64,000 bases of DNA from Phycisphaerae bacterium (GCA_030619925.1 JAUXAL010000003.1:24692-88691); one strand, 5' to 3'; positions 1-9,628 are shown, counted from the stretch's first letter. The notes: a model not told the origin generated them from the letters alone. Numbers and translations: made by a program.

Positions 1-1
1 T

Positions 2-1228
2 AACTACAAGAAAGTAGACCGCGTTCCTGTGGATTTGGGTGGAACGTTCACCAGCGGAGCTCACGTCAGTGTAATCGCAAATTTGCGCCAGGCGCTCGGT
101 CTGGATAAACCGGGGGAGCCGGTGAGAGTTTCCGAGCCCGGTCAGATGCTCGGGGAAGTTACAGCCGACCTGCGGGAGGCGCTCGGCATCGATGTTGTTA
201 ATCTGCCAGGACCGAAGAACTCCTTCGGCTTCGAAAATGCCGACTGGAAACCGTGGAGAACCTTTGACGGCACAGAGGTGCTGGTCCCGGGTAAGTTCAA
301 TACAGAGCCGGAACCCAACGGAGATATTTTGCAGTATCCGCAAGGCGACAAGACAGTGCCGGCTTCCGCTCGGATGCCCAAGGGTGGATTCTATTTTGAC
401 GCGATTGTCCGTCAAAAACCCATCGATGAAACCAAGCTGAATCCGGCGGACAATCTTGAGGAATTTGGGCTGGTCAGTGATAAGGATTTGAAATTTTATG
501 AAAAGCAGGCGAGTGAGCTTTACGAAAACACCGACCTTGCAATCGCAGCAGCACTGCCGGGAACGGCCTTCGGTGATATAGCGCGCGTTCCGGCAGTAGG
601 CCTGAAAGACCCAAAAGGAATTCGCGACATCGAAGAATGGTATATCAGCACGATCTCGCGAAGAGAATATATCAAAGAGGTCTTCGCAGGTCAGGTAGAA
701 ATTGCGATTAAGAATCTTGAGCGGATGTACCAGGCTGTCGGCAACAAAGTGCACGTTGTGTTCGTCGATGGGGCCGACCTGGCGGCACAGAATACGCTAT
801 TTTGCGGTCCGGAGACATACCGGGAACTTTACCTGCCGTTCAGCAGGAAGATTAACGACTGGATTGGCGCTAATACCGAATGGAAGTCAATGAAGCACTG
901 CTGTGGGGGCTGTGAACCGTTGATTGAGGGGTTCATCGAAGCAGGCTTCGACATTTTGAATCCCGTTCAGACCTCGGCCAGAGGTATGGCTCCGGAATTA
1001 CTGGTCGAAAAATACGGCGACAGGATAGTCTTCTGGGGCGGCGGCGTGGACACACAGCAGACGCTGCCATTTGGAAAGCCAGGCGAAGTACGCCGGCAGG
1101 TTGCCGAACGCGTGCGGATTTTCAGCCGCAAGAATGGCTTTGTGTTCAATACGATTCACAATATTCAGTGCAATACGCCGGTCGAAAATGTACTGGCGAT
1201 GTTTGAGGCACTGGGCAGAAAGGTATAA
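2..1228 (+). CDS. Uroporphyrinogen decarboxylase (URO-D) family protein, 5' end outside window
   Basis: The reading frame is open to the window edge and encodes NYKKVDRVPVDLGG, the usual N-terminal signature of URO-D/corrinoid methyltransferase-like proteins, so the gene begins upstream and the GTG at 29 is not the real start. The C-terminal half has the family pattern with a KHCCGGC stretch (His/Cys, typical of the zinc-binding MtaA-like branch), then FDILNPVQ and the IVFWGGGVDTQ segment. Members act either in haem synthesis or, as in the Cys-containing branch, as methyl transferases; planctomycete genomes hold many of the second kind, often next to sugar-degradation genes. The neighbouring sulfatase fits that pattern. 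Substrate cannot be told. Confidence 0.85.
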   Translation, partial: NYKKVDRVPVDLGGTFTSGAHVSVIANLRQALGLDKPGEPVRVSEPGQMLGEVTADLREALGIDVVNLPGPKNSFGFENADWKPWRTFDGTEVLVPGKFNTEPEPNGDILQYPQGDKTVPASARMPKGGFYFDAIVRQKPIDETKLNPADNLEEFGLVSDKDLKFYEKQASELYENTDLAIAAALPGTAFGDIARVPAVGLKDPKGIRDIEEWYISTISRREYIKEVFAGQVEIAIKNLERMYQAVGNKVHVVFVDGADLAAQNTLFCGPETYRELYLPFSRKINDWIGANTEWKSMKHCCGGCEPLIEGFIEAGFDILNPVQTSARGMAPELLVEKYGDRIVFWGGGVDTQQTLPFGKPGEVRRQVAERVRIFSRKNGFVFNTIHNIQCNTPVENVLAMFEALGRKV

Positions 1229-1322
1229 TGTACTGATTCTAACGGACCGATTTGGTCGCAATAATGAGCAAACTGTCTTATTAACAGCAAGGCTCGGTGC
1301 AAAATCTTTGGAGGATTAAGAA

Positions 1323-3263
1323 GTGAACACAATCGAAAACTCCCGTCGTGATTTTCTTAAAGCCATAGGATTTTATGCCTCAAGTTTGGCTATTTCGGGC
1401 TGTACAAGTGGTTCAAAACAGCCGGTGGATGAAGCGTCCCAAGAAAAACCTAATATTCTTTGGATTACCTGCGAGGATATCAGTCCCTACCTGGGCTGCT
1501 ACGGCGATGCTTACGCTGTAACAGCGAACCTGGATAAGTTAGCCAGCCAAGCAGTGCTATACACGAATGCGTTTGCCACTGCCCCGGTCTGCGCACCGGC
1601 TCGCTCATGTTTGATAACAGGGGTGCACGCTACCTCTCTCGGCAGCCAACACCTGCGATCCAACATAAAGCTGCCAAAACAAATCAGATGTTTTCCGCAA
1701 TACCTGCGGGCAGCCGGATACTACTGTTCGAACAATTATAAAAAAGACTATAACTTCACCGATATCAACGTCTGGGACGAGTCCAGCCAAGAGGCTCATT
1801 GGCGCAAGCGTAGGCCCGGCCAGCCGTTTTTTAGCGTGTTCAATTTCACCTCGACACATCAAGGACAAATCAACGGCTCCGATGAGGAGTTTTTTGCCAA
1901 GTATCGCTCGCAACTTAAACCCGAAGAACGCCATGACGGGAGCCAAATTTCTCTGCCACCCTACTATCCCGACACCCCAATTGTGCGGAAGATATGGGCC
2001 CGCTACTACGACCTGATTACCTTTATGGACAAGCAGGTCGGAGATTTGCTCGGCCAGCTTGAAGAAGACGGCCTGGCTGATAATACAATAGTGTTCTTTT
2101 TTTCAGACCACGGTTTAGGTGTTCCCCGATTTAAAAGAACGCTCTACGACTCCGGCCTTCATGTCCCACTAATCATTCGGTTCCCAGGCCGGTACCGAAA
2201 CCTCTCGCCGGTCAAACCAGGCAAAAAAACCAACAGACTTGTCAGTTTTGTTGATTTTGCCCCGACCGTATTGAGCATAGCTGGATTACCAATCCCCAGT
2301 TATATGCAGGGCCGGGCGTTTCTTGGCAGCAAGGCAGGGGCGCCGCGAGAATACGTCTTTGCAGCAGCCAGCCGGGTTGACGAGGCTTATGAGCTTTCCC
2401 GCTGCGTCCGCGATAAGCGCTACAAGTACATTCGCAATTATATGCCCCATTTGCCGTATGTACAGCCAAGCGAATATCCGGACAGGGCAGAGATTATGAA
2501 AGAGCTGCGCAGGGTAGTTGCAGAAGGCCAGCTCGACGGTCCGCAAAAATTATTCTGGGCACCAACCAAGCCGGTTGAGGAGCTCTATGACACATTGGCC
2601 GACCCGCACGAAATACACAACCTGGCCCGTTCGGCCGGGCACCGACACATTCTGGAACGTATGCGGCAGGTGCACCATAAATGGATGGCTGAAACGTATG
2701 ACACAGGATTGTTGCCGGAGGCGGAAATGCACATTCGCGCGGAAGATTCGACGCCGTATGAAATCGCACGACAGGTCGCCGAATATCCTCAGCAGCGTAT
2801 CCTCGCTGCCGCTGAGCTGGTTGGCGCCGGGCCTGAGAGACTGGCCGAGCTGGTTGTGTTATCAAGGGACAGCGATAGTGGTGTGGTCAGATATTGGGCC
2901 GTTGTTGGTCTAAGCGCCCTTGGTGCCAAAGCTGCACCTGCAACCCAGGCCCTGGCAAAAGCGTTAACCGATGATCAGCCAAACGTCCGATTCGCCGCAG
3001 CCGGCGCATTGTGCAGATTGGGTTTGTGTGAAAATGCTCTGCCGGTGTTGGCCGAAGGCTTGGAAGACCAGCGCGAACCGGTGGTCCTGTACGCCGCACG
3101 GGAGATCCAGAGCATTGGCAATAAAGCGCGTCCAATTGTACCGCAAATGAAAAAAGCCAAAGCAAGATGTAAGCATCCGGACGGCAGCTACAAGAATGAC
3201 AATTACGCGATGTTTATTGATTGGGCCCTTGTATACGCCTTGCAGCCCGCTAACGGCGGGTAG
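1323..3263 (+). CDS. Tat-exported lipoprotein sulfatase with C-terminal HEAT repeats
   Basis: 646 residues from a GTG start preceded by a clear ribosome site (ggagg at 1310). The N-terminus has a twin-arginine motif SRRDFLK (R8-R9), a short hydrophobic stretch and a lipobox LAISGC (C27), so it is probably exported folded and lipid-anchored. The sulfatase fold begins at KPNILWITCED (residues 42-52), with metal-binding acidic residues and the formylglycine signature C90-A-P-A-R. This is a type I (Cys) sulfatase that would hydrolyse sulfate esters of polysaccharides. Residues of about 500-620 contain alanine/leucine-rich helical repeats (ELVVLSRDSDSGVVRYWAVV and following) typical of HEAT repeats, a planctomycete-style fusion. 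It needs a formylglycine-generating enzyme encoded elsewhere. Confidence 0.93.
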   Translation: MNTIENSRRDFLKAIGFYASSLAISGCTSGSKQPVDEASQEKPNILWITCEDISPYLGCYGDAYAVTANLDKLASQAVLYTNAFATAPVCAPARSCLITGVHATSLGSQHLRSNIKLPKQIRCFPQYLRAAGYYCSNNYKKDYNFTDINVWDESSQEAHWRKRRPGQPFFSVFNFTSTHQGQINGSDEEFFAKYRSQLKPEERHDGSQISLPPYYPDTPIVRKIWARYYDLITFMDKQVGDLLGQLEEDGLADNTIVFFFSDHGLGVPRFKRTLYDSGLHVPLIIRFPGRYRNLSPVKPGKKTNRLVSFVDFAPTVLSIAGLPIPSYMQGRAFLGSKAGAPREYVFAAASRVDEAYELSRCVRDKRYKYIRNYMPHLPYVQPSEYPDRAEIMKELRRVVAEGQLDGPQKLFWAPTKPVEELYDTLADPHEIHNLARSAGHRHILERMRQVHHKWMAETYDTGLLPEAEMHIRAEDSTPYEIARQVAEYPQQRILAAAELVGAGPERLAELVVLSRDSDSGVVRYWAVVGLSALGAKAAPATQALAKALTDDQPNVRFAAAGALCRLGLCENALPVLAEGLEDQREPVVLYAAREIQSIGNKARPIVPQMKKAKARCKHPDGSYKNDNYAMFIDWALVYALQPANGG

Positions 3264-3431
3264 GATCCGGTCCAGGACTTTGGCCTGGTAAGCAACAATC
3301 GAATCAGATACTTTACTAAAATGAAAGAGATAGAGAAACACCCGATGGTGTCCCCAAACGCCCTTTGTTAGCCTTGGGGTCCGTCCTGCAAATGTCAGCC
3401 TTTAGAATATATTGGCTGCTGAAGGTGCGAA

Positions 3432-3842
3432 ATGGGTTCTCCGAAACGAAAAACTATTCAGAGTCATACGATAACCATTGTGCCGCGATACGCCGAGACC
3501 GACAAGGCTGGAGTGGTTCACCACAGCGTCCATCCGGTGTGGTTTGAAATGGGTCGCACAGAGCTTCTGCGCGCTAATGGGCTGGCATACAAAGACCTTG
3601 AGCAGGCCGGTGTGTTCTTCGTCGTTGCAGAGCTGCATGTAATATATCGGCGGCCTGCGCAATATGATGAGAAACTGCACCTGGAAACGACCTGTTCGAC
3701 GGTCACCGCCGGTAAAGTTGAGCATAGCTACAAGCTCACCCGCTGCAGTGATGGGGCAATTCTGGCTGAGGGCTCGAGTATATTGGCCTGTGTCAACGCT
3801 GAGGGCAAGATTCGTCGAATCCCTAAAGGGCTCCCATTCTAA
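3432..3842 (+). CDS. Acyl-CoA thioesterase, YbgC/4HBT family
   Basis: 136-residue hot-dog fold protein. The segment RYAETDKAGVVHHSVHPVWF (residues about 20-39) is the 4-hydroxybenzoyl-CoA thioesterase signature with the catalytic Asp in AETD; EMGRTELLR follows. Length is standard for single-domain cytoplasmic thioesterases that hydrolyse short or medium acyl-CoA. The ATG is embedded in a gcgaaatg sequence of the echo-repeat type seen before other genes here. It stands alone between a sulfatase and purF. In other bacteria ybgC often sits with tol-pal; that is not the case here. Exact substrate unknown. Confidence 0.88.
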   Translation: MGSPKRKTIQSHTITIVPRYAETDKAGVVHHSVHPVWFEMGRTELLRANGLAYKDLEQAGVFFVVAELHVIYRRPAQYDEKLHLETTCSTVTAGKVEHSYKLTRCSDGAILAEGSSILACVNAEGKIRRIPKGLPF

Positions 3843-3901
3843 GATAAATAGCAAAATGCGGTCCCAGTTTATGTATATTAGTTCGTAATTGAAAGTCGGA
3901 G

Positions 3902-4082
3902 GTTCATGGACTGCAAACCATGAACAATAAAGTTTGACTTGGTCCAGCCAATTCGCTAAGCTATGTCCCGTGAAGCATAAAGCGAAATACGAGACCGAGT
4001 AGGGGCACCCCGATGTGGGTGCCCTGGGCAGGCACATAGGTCTGCCCTTACCGACAGACCGGTACGCTTTACGAGATATGAG
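3902..4082 (+). repeat. Cluster of short palindromes in front of purF
   Basis: A gene-free stretch holding several perfect hairpins: gttcatgg/ccatgaac (3902-3909 with 3918-3925), gggcaccc/gggtgccc (4003-4010 with 4017-4024), and gggcag/ctgccc just after. It ends in an echo repeat (acgagatatgagatgcaaga) that contains the purF start codon. The structures have no T-tract on the plus strand, so they are more likely members of the local palindromic repeat families than terminators. Confidence 0.6.
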
Positions 4083-5522
4083 ATGCAAGATACGAGACAC
4101 AAAGAAAGTTGTGGTCTTTTTGCTATTTTTGGTGAAGCTGAAGCAGTTCAAAGAACCTATTTCGGCCTGCACAGTCTTCAGCACCGCGGACAAGAATCAG
4201 CAGGGATCGCCTCCAGCGACGGTGAATTTATCCAGTGTTACACAGGTATGGGTACGGTAAGGAGGGTTTTCCGCAGTGGCACGGACATTTTGGAAAAATT
4301 GTCTAATCCGATAGCAATCGGCCACGTTAGGTATTCAACAACAGGTGCCAACAAAATTGTTAACAGTCAGCCGCTCCTATCCGAGTACTCCCGCGGGCAG
4401 GTAGCGGTGGCACACAATGGTAATCTTATAAACGCATCACTACTGCGGGACGAATATGAGGCATACGGCAGTATCTTCAAGTCCACAAGTGATACCGAGA
4501 TAATTATTCATCTGCTCGCCAAGCCGACCCACGTCAGTAAACCCGACCCACTTGCACACGTACTGAACCATCTTCAGGGAGCGTATAGTCTGCTCTTTCT
4601 GTTTGCCGACCGCATCGAAGCGGCTCGGGACCCTTACGGCATCAGACCGCTGTGTATCGGCCAAACTGAGAAAGGCTGCTATGTCATTGCCAGCGAAACC
4701 TGCGCTTTCGATGCCATAAGGACAAAGTTCATTCGGGAAGTCGAACCTGGCGAAATTATTCGGCTGGATAAAGACGGGCTGCATAGTAGATTCTTCGTCA
4801 AGCCGGGCACTGTCACACCGGCCCACTGCATCTTCGAGCACATTTACTTCGCCAAACAAAACTCTCACATTTTTGGTGAAAATGTGCACGAGTTTAGAAA
4901 AAAGCTCGGAAGGCAACTGGCGATAGAACACCCGGCCGATGCCGACGTGGTAATACCGGTGCCGGACTCAGGGACATCGGCGGCAGTAGGATACGCAGAG
5001 CAAAGCAAAATACCTTTCGATATGGGACTGGTCAGGAGCCACTACATAGGCAGAACATTTATCTCGCCAAGCCAGAAATTAAGAGAGCTGGAAGTCAAAC
5101 TCAAGTTAGCAGTGGTGAATGAAGTCGTCAGCGGAAAACGCATCGTGGTTGTGGATGACTCAATCGTCCGCGGCACAACGACAAGAGGTAAGATCATGGC
5201 GCTGCGCGAAGCCGGCGCAAAGCAAATCCACATGCGAGTGAGCTGTCCGCCGCTGAGGTTTCCTTGCTTTTACGGCGTTGATTTCCCGACGAAAGAGGAA
5301 CTCCTGGCAAACAATCGCAATTTGGAACAAATCAAGGAATTTCTTGAAGTGGACAGCGTCGGTTATATGTCGCTGGAAGGGTTGTTATCCTGTGCTGTTC
5401 TGCCGAAAGACCATTATTGCACCGCCTGCTGGAACGGCAGATACAGAATACCGGTAGATACCATTGTGAACAAGTTTGCTATAGAACACCAACAAATGCG
5501 TATGTTTGACGAAAATGAGTAA
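4083..5522 (+). CDS. purF: Amidophosphoribosyltransferase
   Basis: 479 residues. PurF makes 5-phosphoribosylamine from PRPP and glutamine, the first step of purine synthesis. The class II glutaminase nucleophile is Cys10 in ESCGLFAIFG after a 9-residue propeptide that must be removed; SLQHRGQESAGI and the NGNL motif (AHNGNLINA) follow. The C-terminal phosphoribosyltransferase domain has VVVDDSIVRGTT, the PRPP loop. Late cysteines (CPPLRFPCFYG and DHYCTACW) match the Fe-S-cluster/propeptide class of PurF (Bacillus type). The start codon and propeptide are encoded by a repeat (atgcaagatacgagacac). The 3' end overlaps purM, so the two are one operon. Confidence 0.97.
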   Translation: MQDTRHKESCGLFAIFGEAEAVQRTYFGLHSLQHRGQESAGIASSDGEFIQCYTGMGTVRRVFRSGTDILEKLSNPIAIGHVRYSTTGANKIVNSQPLLSEYSRGQVAVAHNGNLINASLLRDEYEAYGSIFKSTSDTEIIIHLLAKPTHVSKPDPLAHVLNHLQGAYSLLFLFADRIEAARDPYGIRPLCIGQTEKGCYVIASETCAFDAIRTKFIREVEPGEIIRLDKDGLHSRFFVKPGTVTPAHCIFEHIYFAKQNSHIFGENVHEFRKKLGRQLAIEHPADADVVIPVPDSGTSAAVGYAEQSKIPFDMGLVRSHYIGRTFISPSQKLRELEVKLKLAVVNEVVSGKRIVVVDDSIVRGTTTRGKIMALREAGAKQIHMRVSCPPLRFPCFYGVDFPTKEELLANNRNLEQIKEFLEVDSVGYMSLEGLLSCAVLPKDHYCTACWNGRYRIPVDTIVNKFAIEHQQMRMFDENE

Positions 5523-6582
5523 GTACATCAGTTACGAACGGTCCGGTGTGAGTATCGATGCCGGCGACCAGAGCTTAAAGCAAATCCACTTGGCCGTTGC
5601 CAGCACATTTGGGCCGCGAGTTATGGAATCGCGAAACGGCTTCGCGGGGCTGTTTAGGCTCGACTACGACGAAAAGCTCTTCAAGAGAAACTACAAGAGC
5701 CCTGTCCTTGTGGCCTGCACCGATGGCGTGGGCAGCAAAGTCCAGTTGGCCGGGAAAATAAAGAAGTTCGATACGGTAGGTATCGATTTAGTGGCGATGA
5801 ACGTCAACGACATGCTTGTGCAGGGCGCCGAGCCGTTGTTTTTTCTCGACTACCTGGCGGTTCACAAGCTGGAGCCAAAAATAATAGCCGAACTTGTAAA
5901 AGGCGTTGCGGCGGGCTGCCGAGAAGCTGACTGTGCACTAATCGGGGGAGAAACCGCCGAAATGCCCGACACCTATACCAAAGGTGATTTCGATATGGCG
6001 GGGTTCACCGTCGGAGTGGTCGAGCGAAAGAAGATAATCACAGGAAGAAACATTAGAAAAGGTGACGTCATTCTGGGTCTGGCTTCAAGCGGACTGCACA
6101 GTAACGGCTATTCGCTCGTTCGCAATATCTGTTTCAAGAGAACCTCCCTTAAAATGACCGATGTGCTGGACGAACTCGATGGCGCCGTGCTGGGTGATGT
6201 ACTGCTGGAACCGACGCGAATTTACGTTCGGCCGATAGTAAAACTATTGGGCCAATACAAAGTCAAACAAGTCGTCCACGGCATGGCGCATATCACCGGC
6301 GGCGGGCTGCCGGGAAATATCGTACGAGTACTGCCGAACGATTGCAACGCGGTTATAAAAAAATCGAGCTGGCCGAAACACAAAGTGTTTACATTTTTGC
6401 AAAACGCCGGCCCTGTGGAAGAAGAGGAAATGTTCAGAGTCTTCAATATGGGGATAGGGTTCGTATTGATAGTGTCTGAGGATTTTGCCAATTCAATAGC
6501 GAAGAAATTGACAAGATTCGGCGAGCGGGTCTACACAATAGGCAGGATAACGACAGGAGCCGGCAAAGTAGTCCTGAAGTAA
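5515..6582 (+). CDS. purM: Phosphoribosylformylglycinamidine cyclo-ligase
   Basis: 355 residues; AIR synthetase, step five of purine synthesis (FGAM plus ATP to AIR). The ATG at 5515 overlaps the last 8 bases of purF (atgagtaa), a translational-coupling arrangement; a TTG 9 bases upstream is also possible. Family motifs are visible: YERSGVSIDAGD at the N-terminus, the VACTDGVGSKVQLA loop, the GGETAEMPDTY signature, LASSGLHSNGYSLVR, and HITGGGLPGNIVRVLP. Length is normal. It shares transcription with purF. Confidence 0.97.
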   Translation: MSKYISYERSGVSIDAGDQSLKQIHLAVASTFGPRVMESRNGFAGLFRLDYDEKLFKRNYKSPVLVACTDGVGSKVQLAGKIKKFDTVGIDLVAMNVNDMLVQGAEPLFFLDYLAVHKLEPKIIAELVKGVAAGCREADCALIGGETAEMPDTYTKGDFDMAGFTVGVVERKKIITGRNIRKGDVILGLASSGLHSNGYSLVRNICFKRTSLKMTDVLDELDGAVLGDVLLEPTRIYVRPIVKLLGQYKVKQVVHGMAHITGGGLPGNIVRVLPNDCNAVIKKSSWPKHKVFTFLQNAGPVEEEEMFRVFNMGIGFVLIVSEDFANSIAKKLTRFGERVYTIGRITTGAGKVVLK

Positions 6583-6623
6583 TTCGTCGCCGGACGCCGG
6601 TAACCTGGGTCACAAACCAAGAA

Positions 6624-7634
6624 ATGCGAAGTGCGAAATACAGCAAGTTTGCTGCAGCAGCAGTAGTGTACACCAGCTTCGCTGTGTATTTGTATCTGCC
6701 GTATTTCAAAAACTTCGACAGAATCCAGTACCTTCTGGTTGTAAATGTTTGTTTGGCCTCTTTAGGCTGTTACGTGCTCAGTCGCCGGTGGGTGGCCGGA
6801 TTCGCCGGGTCGTTCTTTGCAGGAGCCATTTACGGCTTTGGCCCATTTACACTCGGGCTGGCTAAATTTCACCCTACGGCAGGTCTTTTGGCAGCGACTA
6901 TACCATGGCTGTTCTGCCCGGCTGCGTTTAGTCCTAAGGCCAGATGGCGATGGCTACACGTTCCGCTTTCGGCTCTGCCTTTTTTGGCAATACTGCTGTT
7001 CTTCCAGGTGGCCGCGCACTACCGCTTATTCCCAGCTCCGACACAGGCCAAATTACATTTAACCGATTTGGGCGGTCTGTTAGCCCCGCTGGTTATGGCT
7101 AAGCGCGGAACGACTTTAGTCGGCTTTTATCATATTCCAATAGCAGCGATGATTATGGGTTTTTCCATGCTGGTGGCGGCCCGGCGGGTCGGTGTAATGA
7201 TAATTCTTGCACTCGCGGTGGTATTGGCCTCTTGTGACTCTTTCTTTGACGTCAGCCCTATTCTCTGGCTTGCAATTGGCGTGCTGTGCTGCTCGGTGCT
7301 TATAGGCGCGGGGATGCAGGGACTTATCTGTGCTGGCTTTGCCGACCGCAGATGGGTCCTGGCAACCGCAGTGATTATGGGCACCCTTGCCATCGTAACA
7401 TTGCTACTGGCGACAAAATACTTTCAGGTATTCGCAGGGCTGGGTTCAGAATACGCAAAGCTATTTACCGAAACCGCTAAGATGCATATACTCGGCACGG
7501 TTGCCGTCGCAATTCTTTTCTTTATGATGCGTGCAAAATCGCGAATCGCTCCTTTGCGGTGGACTATTCTTTGTTCAACGATGGCGCTGGATATATTCCT
7601 TGGAGCAAGATTTATTATCGATAAGAATCTTTGA
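6624..7634 (+). CDS. Polytopic membrane protein of unknown function
   Basis: 336 residues with about ten predicted hydrophobic segments spread along the whole length, some with the glycine-rich pattern FAGSFFAGAIYGFGPFTLGL that resembles glycosyltransferase/flippase-like membrane proteins. I do not recognise a catalytic motif. The start MRSAKYSK is encoded by an echo repeat (atgcgaagtgcgaaatac) and a weak ribosome site, so the real start may lie a little downstream. It follows purM by 41 bases and could be co-transcribed. No function is assigned. Confidence 0.75.
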   Translation: MRSAKYSKFAAAAVVYTSFAVYLYLPYFKNFDRIQYLLVVNVCLASLGCYVLSRRWVAGFAGSFFAGAIYGFGPFTLGLAKFHPTAGLLAATIPWLFCPAAFSPKARWRWLHVPLSALPFLAILLFFQVAAHYRLFPAPTQAKLHLTDLGGLLAPLVMAKRGTTLVGFYHIPIAAMIMGFSMLVAARRVGVMIILALAVVLASCDSFFDVSPILWLAIGVLCCSVLIGAGMQGLICAGFADRRWVLATAVIMGTLAIVTLLLATKYFQVFAGLGSEYAKLFTETAKMHILGTVAVAILFFMMRAKSRIAPLRWTILCSTMALDIFLGARFIIDKNL

Positions 7635-7678
7635 ATCGATTCTCGGTACCTGATACTCGATATTCGAGTTACGAGAAG
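7632..7678 (+). repeat. Echo repeat of the cgagtatcgag family
   Basis: Between two convergent genes the sequence runs through degenerate copies of an about 10-bp unit (gaatcgattctcggtacc, gatactcgatattcgag, ttacgag). The same words recur at 9963, 12155, 22151, 26893, 47555, 52338, 52625 and 56430 in this window. It overlaps the last codons of the DUF503 gene. Confidence 0.7.
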
Positions 7679-7953
7679 GTTTCCCGCTCGACCTGCCCAA
7701 GGTAGAACCGGCCGTCATTACGCATGAAATTAATGAGGGCATCAAACTGCTGGTCTATGAAGCGAGCTTCGTTCGAGACTATTGCCATCGCAATGACCGC
7801 GCTGGTTTTACTGTCTTGATGATCAACTTCCGAAATTGAGACATTGAATCTGCTTTTGAGTCGGCCGATTATGCTCTTGACAATACTTCTTTTTCCTTTG
7901 AGCGAAGTTACTCCCTGCATAGACAGATGAGCTGTTATCACACCAACAATCAT
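7669..7953 (-). CDS. DUF503/YlxP-like protein
   Basis: 94 residues from MIVGVITAHLSMQG. The pattern SLKGKRSIVKSIIGRLKSRF then NVSISEVDHQD and SNEA is diagnostic of DUF503 (YlxP), small ferredoxin-like-fold proteins usually found near rbfA/truB and of unclear, possibly ribosome-related role. An upstream in-frame ATG (7971) would add MKRASN, but those codons are repeat sequence (gagcatcgaat), so the later start is preferred. It lies 14 bases after the isomerase gene on the same strand and may be co-transcribed with it. Confidence 0.85.
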   Translation of the reverse strand: MIVGVITAHLSMQGVTSLKGKRSIVKSIIGRLKSRFNVSISEVDHQDSKTSAVIAMAIVSNEARFIDQQFDALINFMRNDGRFYLGQVERETFS

Positions 7954-7967
7954 ATTCGATGCTCGTT

Positions 7968-8888
7968 TCAAGCCTTCATAGACCGCTTTTGAATTTTTTC
8001 CAGCAGTCGTTTCGTAGCCAAGATACCATCGTCTTCGCTGAGCCTTTTGCCCTCATACTCGATGCCGACATAGCCGTGGTAACCGGCATCAAGGACAATT
8101 TTCATCATACGGTAGTAGTCGATTGTGGTCTCATCGCCGGTTTCGTCGAAGTCATAGCTCTTGGCGCTGACCGCCTTGGCGCAGGTCATAAGCATATCGA
8201 CGGCATCGTACTTATCGACTTGCGGTGGAAAATTGCCGAAGTCGGGCAAGGTCCCGCAGTTGGGCAGGTCAACCTTCTTTATGACGCTTGTCAGCCATTC
8301 TGCATTCGACGACAAGCCGCCATGATTCTCGACAATAACGTTGAGTTTATAGCCGGCGGCGTACTCGCTGAGGCGTCGCAAGCCAGCAGCGGCCAACTTC
8401 AGCTGCTCTTCGTAGGAACCTTTCGAACCGGCGTTGACGCGGATTGAATGGCAGCCGAGGAACTTGGCGGCTTCGACCCATTTGTAGTGGTTTTCGACAG
8501 CCTGAGTACGCCGTTGCGAATCCGGGTCGCCGAGTTGGCCTTCGCCGTCGCACATAATCAGCAGGGACTTGACGCCGAGGTCTTTTGCGCGTTTTTTCAT
8601 CTCAGCCAGGTACTTCGTGTCTTCGGCTTTGTCCTTGAAGAACTGGTTGACGTACTCGATGGCCTTGATGCCAAAGCTGTGGGCTTCTTTTGCAAAATCG
8701 AGATTGTCCAGCTTCGGCTGCTCCTGGCCGCGAAGCCTTCTGTGCCAGGACCACTGAGCTAAAGAAATCTTAAATGGCTCCTTTGAATGCTTTGAACTAC
8801 CTTGTTCTGCCGCGGGCAGTGTACACCCGTGCAGGCAAAAGCCGCCGACCGTACCGGCACTTAGCGTAAGAAACGTTCTTCGTTCCAT
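7968..8888 (-). CDS. Tat-lipoprotein sugar phosphate isomerase/epimerase-like TIM barrel
   Basis: 306 residues starting [12 protein letters not shown], with a twin-arginine-like signal and a lipobox (GGFCLHGC). An agaggc ribosome site stands before this ATG; the upstream 39-codon extension of the frame is AT-rich and rejected. The body is an AP-endonuclease-2 type TIM barrel: [40 protein letters not shown] and YVGIEYEG carry the metal-binding Glu/His/Asp residues. This secreted xylose-isomerase-like family is greatly expanded in planctomycetes; substrates are unknown but probably sugars or sugar acids. The neighbours do not fix a pathway. Confidence 0.9.
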   Translation of the reverse strand: MERRTFLTLSAGTVGGFCLHGCTLPAAEQGSSKHSKEPFKISLAQWSWHRRLRGQEQPKLDNLDFAKEAHSFGIKAIEYVNQFFKDKAEDTKYLAEMKKRAKDLGVKSLLIMCDGEGQLGDPDSQRRTQAVENHYKWVEAAKFLGCHSIRVNAGSKGSYEEQLKLAAAGLRRLSEYAAGYKLNVIVENHGGLSSNAEWLTSVIKKVDLPNCGTLPDFGNFPPQVDKYDAVDMLMTCAKAVSAKSYDFDETGDETTIDYYRMMKIVLDAGYHGYVGIEYEGKRLSEDDGILATKRLLEKIQKRSMKA

Positions 8889-9001
8889 AATAGCCTCTGT
8901 CTTAGATTGATTATTGCCAGAGCAAAACCATTTTTCTAAATCATAAATAGCTAATAGAAAATAGTCAATACAATTCTCGATCGAGAACCGAGCATCCAGC
9001 C

Positions 9002-9628
9002 TCACGATTTCATTTGGGCTACGATTTGGCGGGTTTGGGGTGATTGGCTTTGATGTGCTTGTTTGAATGCAGAAGCAGAAGATTGGTTTTGCTTTTTGAA
9101 AAGTTCGTTACCGGTAATAATCTCTTGCAAGGCCTTCGATTTTGTCCTGGTTTCTCTTAAGAACCGAACAGCTCTTGTGCCATAGACCCCGCCCAATAAG
9201 GCACAGATACCAATACCCAACTCCAACACAGAATCAGCTACTTGCCATGCATCAGGCCGATCGGCCCCCTGCTGCAAAGCCGTCCGGGTAAGCTGCCAAT
9301 TCGATTCGGCAAGTATATCCTCAGCAGAGTCAGCCTGTGGAAATTCCTTCGGCAACCCATAATAAGAACTAAACGCCCTGCTCTGCAGCTCACTTAGCTG
9401 CGTTAACGCCTGCAGCTTCTCTGAAGCATTTTCGGCTCTTGCAGTATCGGCGGAAATCGTGGCGGTGCGGTTGTGCAGCCAGGCGTTCTGCCTTTGCACC
9501 TCGGTCGGTGCAAAACGTAGACTATCGCATCCAGCCAGTAGAAAGGCAAAAGTAAGAAGGGGAATCAAACCCAGCCAAAAGGTAACACTTTTTACTTTTA
9601 ATTTTACTGCTAAAATCTTTTTCACCAT
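9002..9628 (-). CDS. Phage-module lipoprotein with a membrane segment
   Basis: 208 residues. A long signal with lipobox (FAFLLAGC) is followed by an Ala/Gln/Glu-rich helical region and a second hydrophobic segment [19 protein letters not shown], then a charged tail. A good aaggagag site precedes the start. It is the last gene of the minus-strand structural module and follows a small membrane/coiled-coil gene; at the end of a phage late operon such a pair often serves lysis (holin or spanin type). That role is inferred only from position and topology. Confidence 0.65.
   Translation of the reverse strand: MVKKILAVKLKVKSVTFWLGLIPLLTFAFLLAGCDSLRFAPTEVQRQNAWLHNRTATISADTARAENASEKLQALTQLSELQSRAFSSYYGLPKEFPQADSAEDILAESNWQLTRTALQQGADRPDAWQVADSVLELGIGICALLGGVYGTRAVRFLRETRTKSKALQEIITGNELFKKQNQSSASAFKQAHQSQSPQTRQIVAQMKS

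Noticed and set aside
3880-4080. Possible tRNA (ggttc box with stems)
   Set aside because: Stems do not give a cloverleaf; only hairpins of the repeat type.
3402-4193. Minus-strand 263-codon frame
   Set aside because: Antisense to the thioesterase and the purF start; composition is that of a shadow frame.
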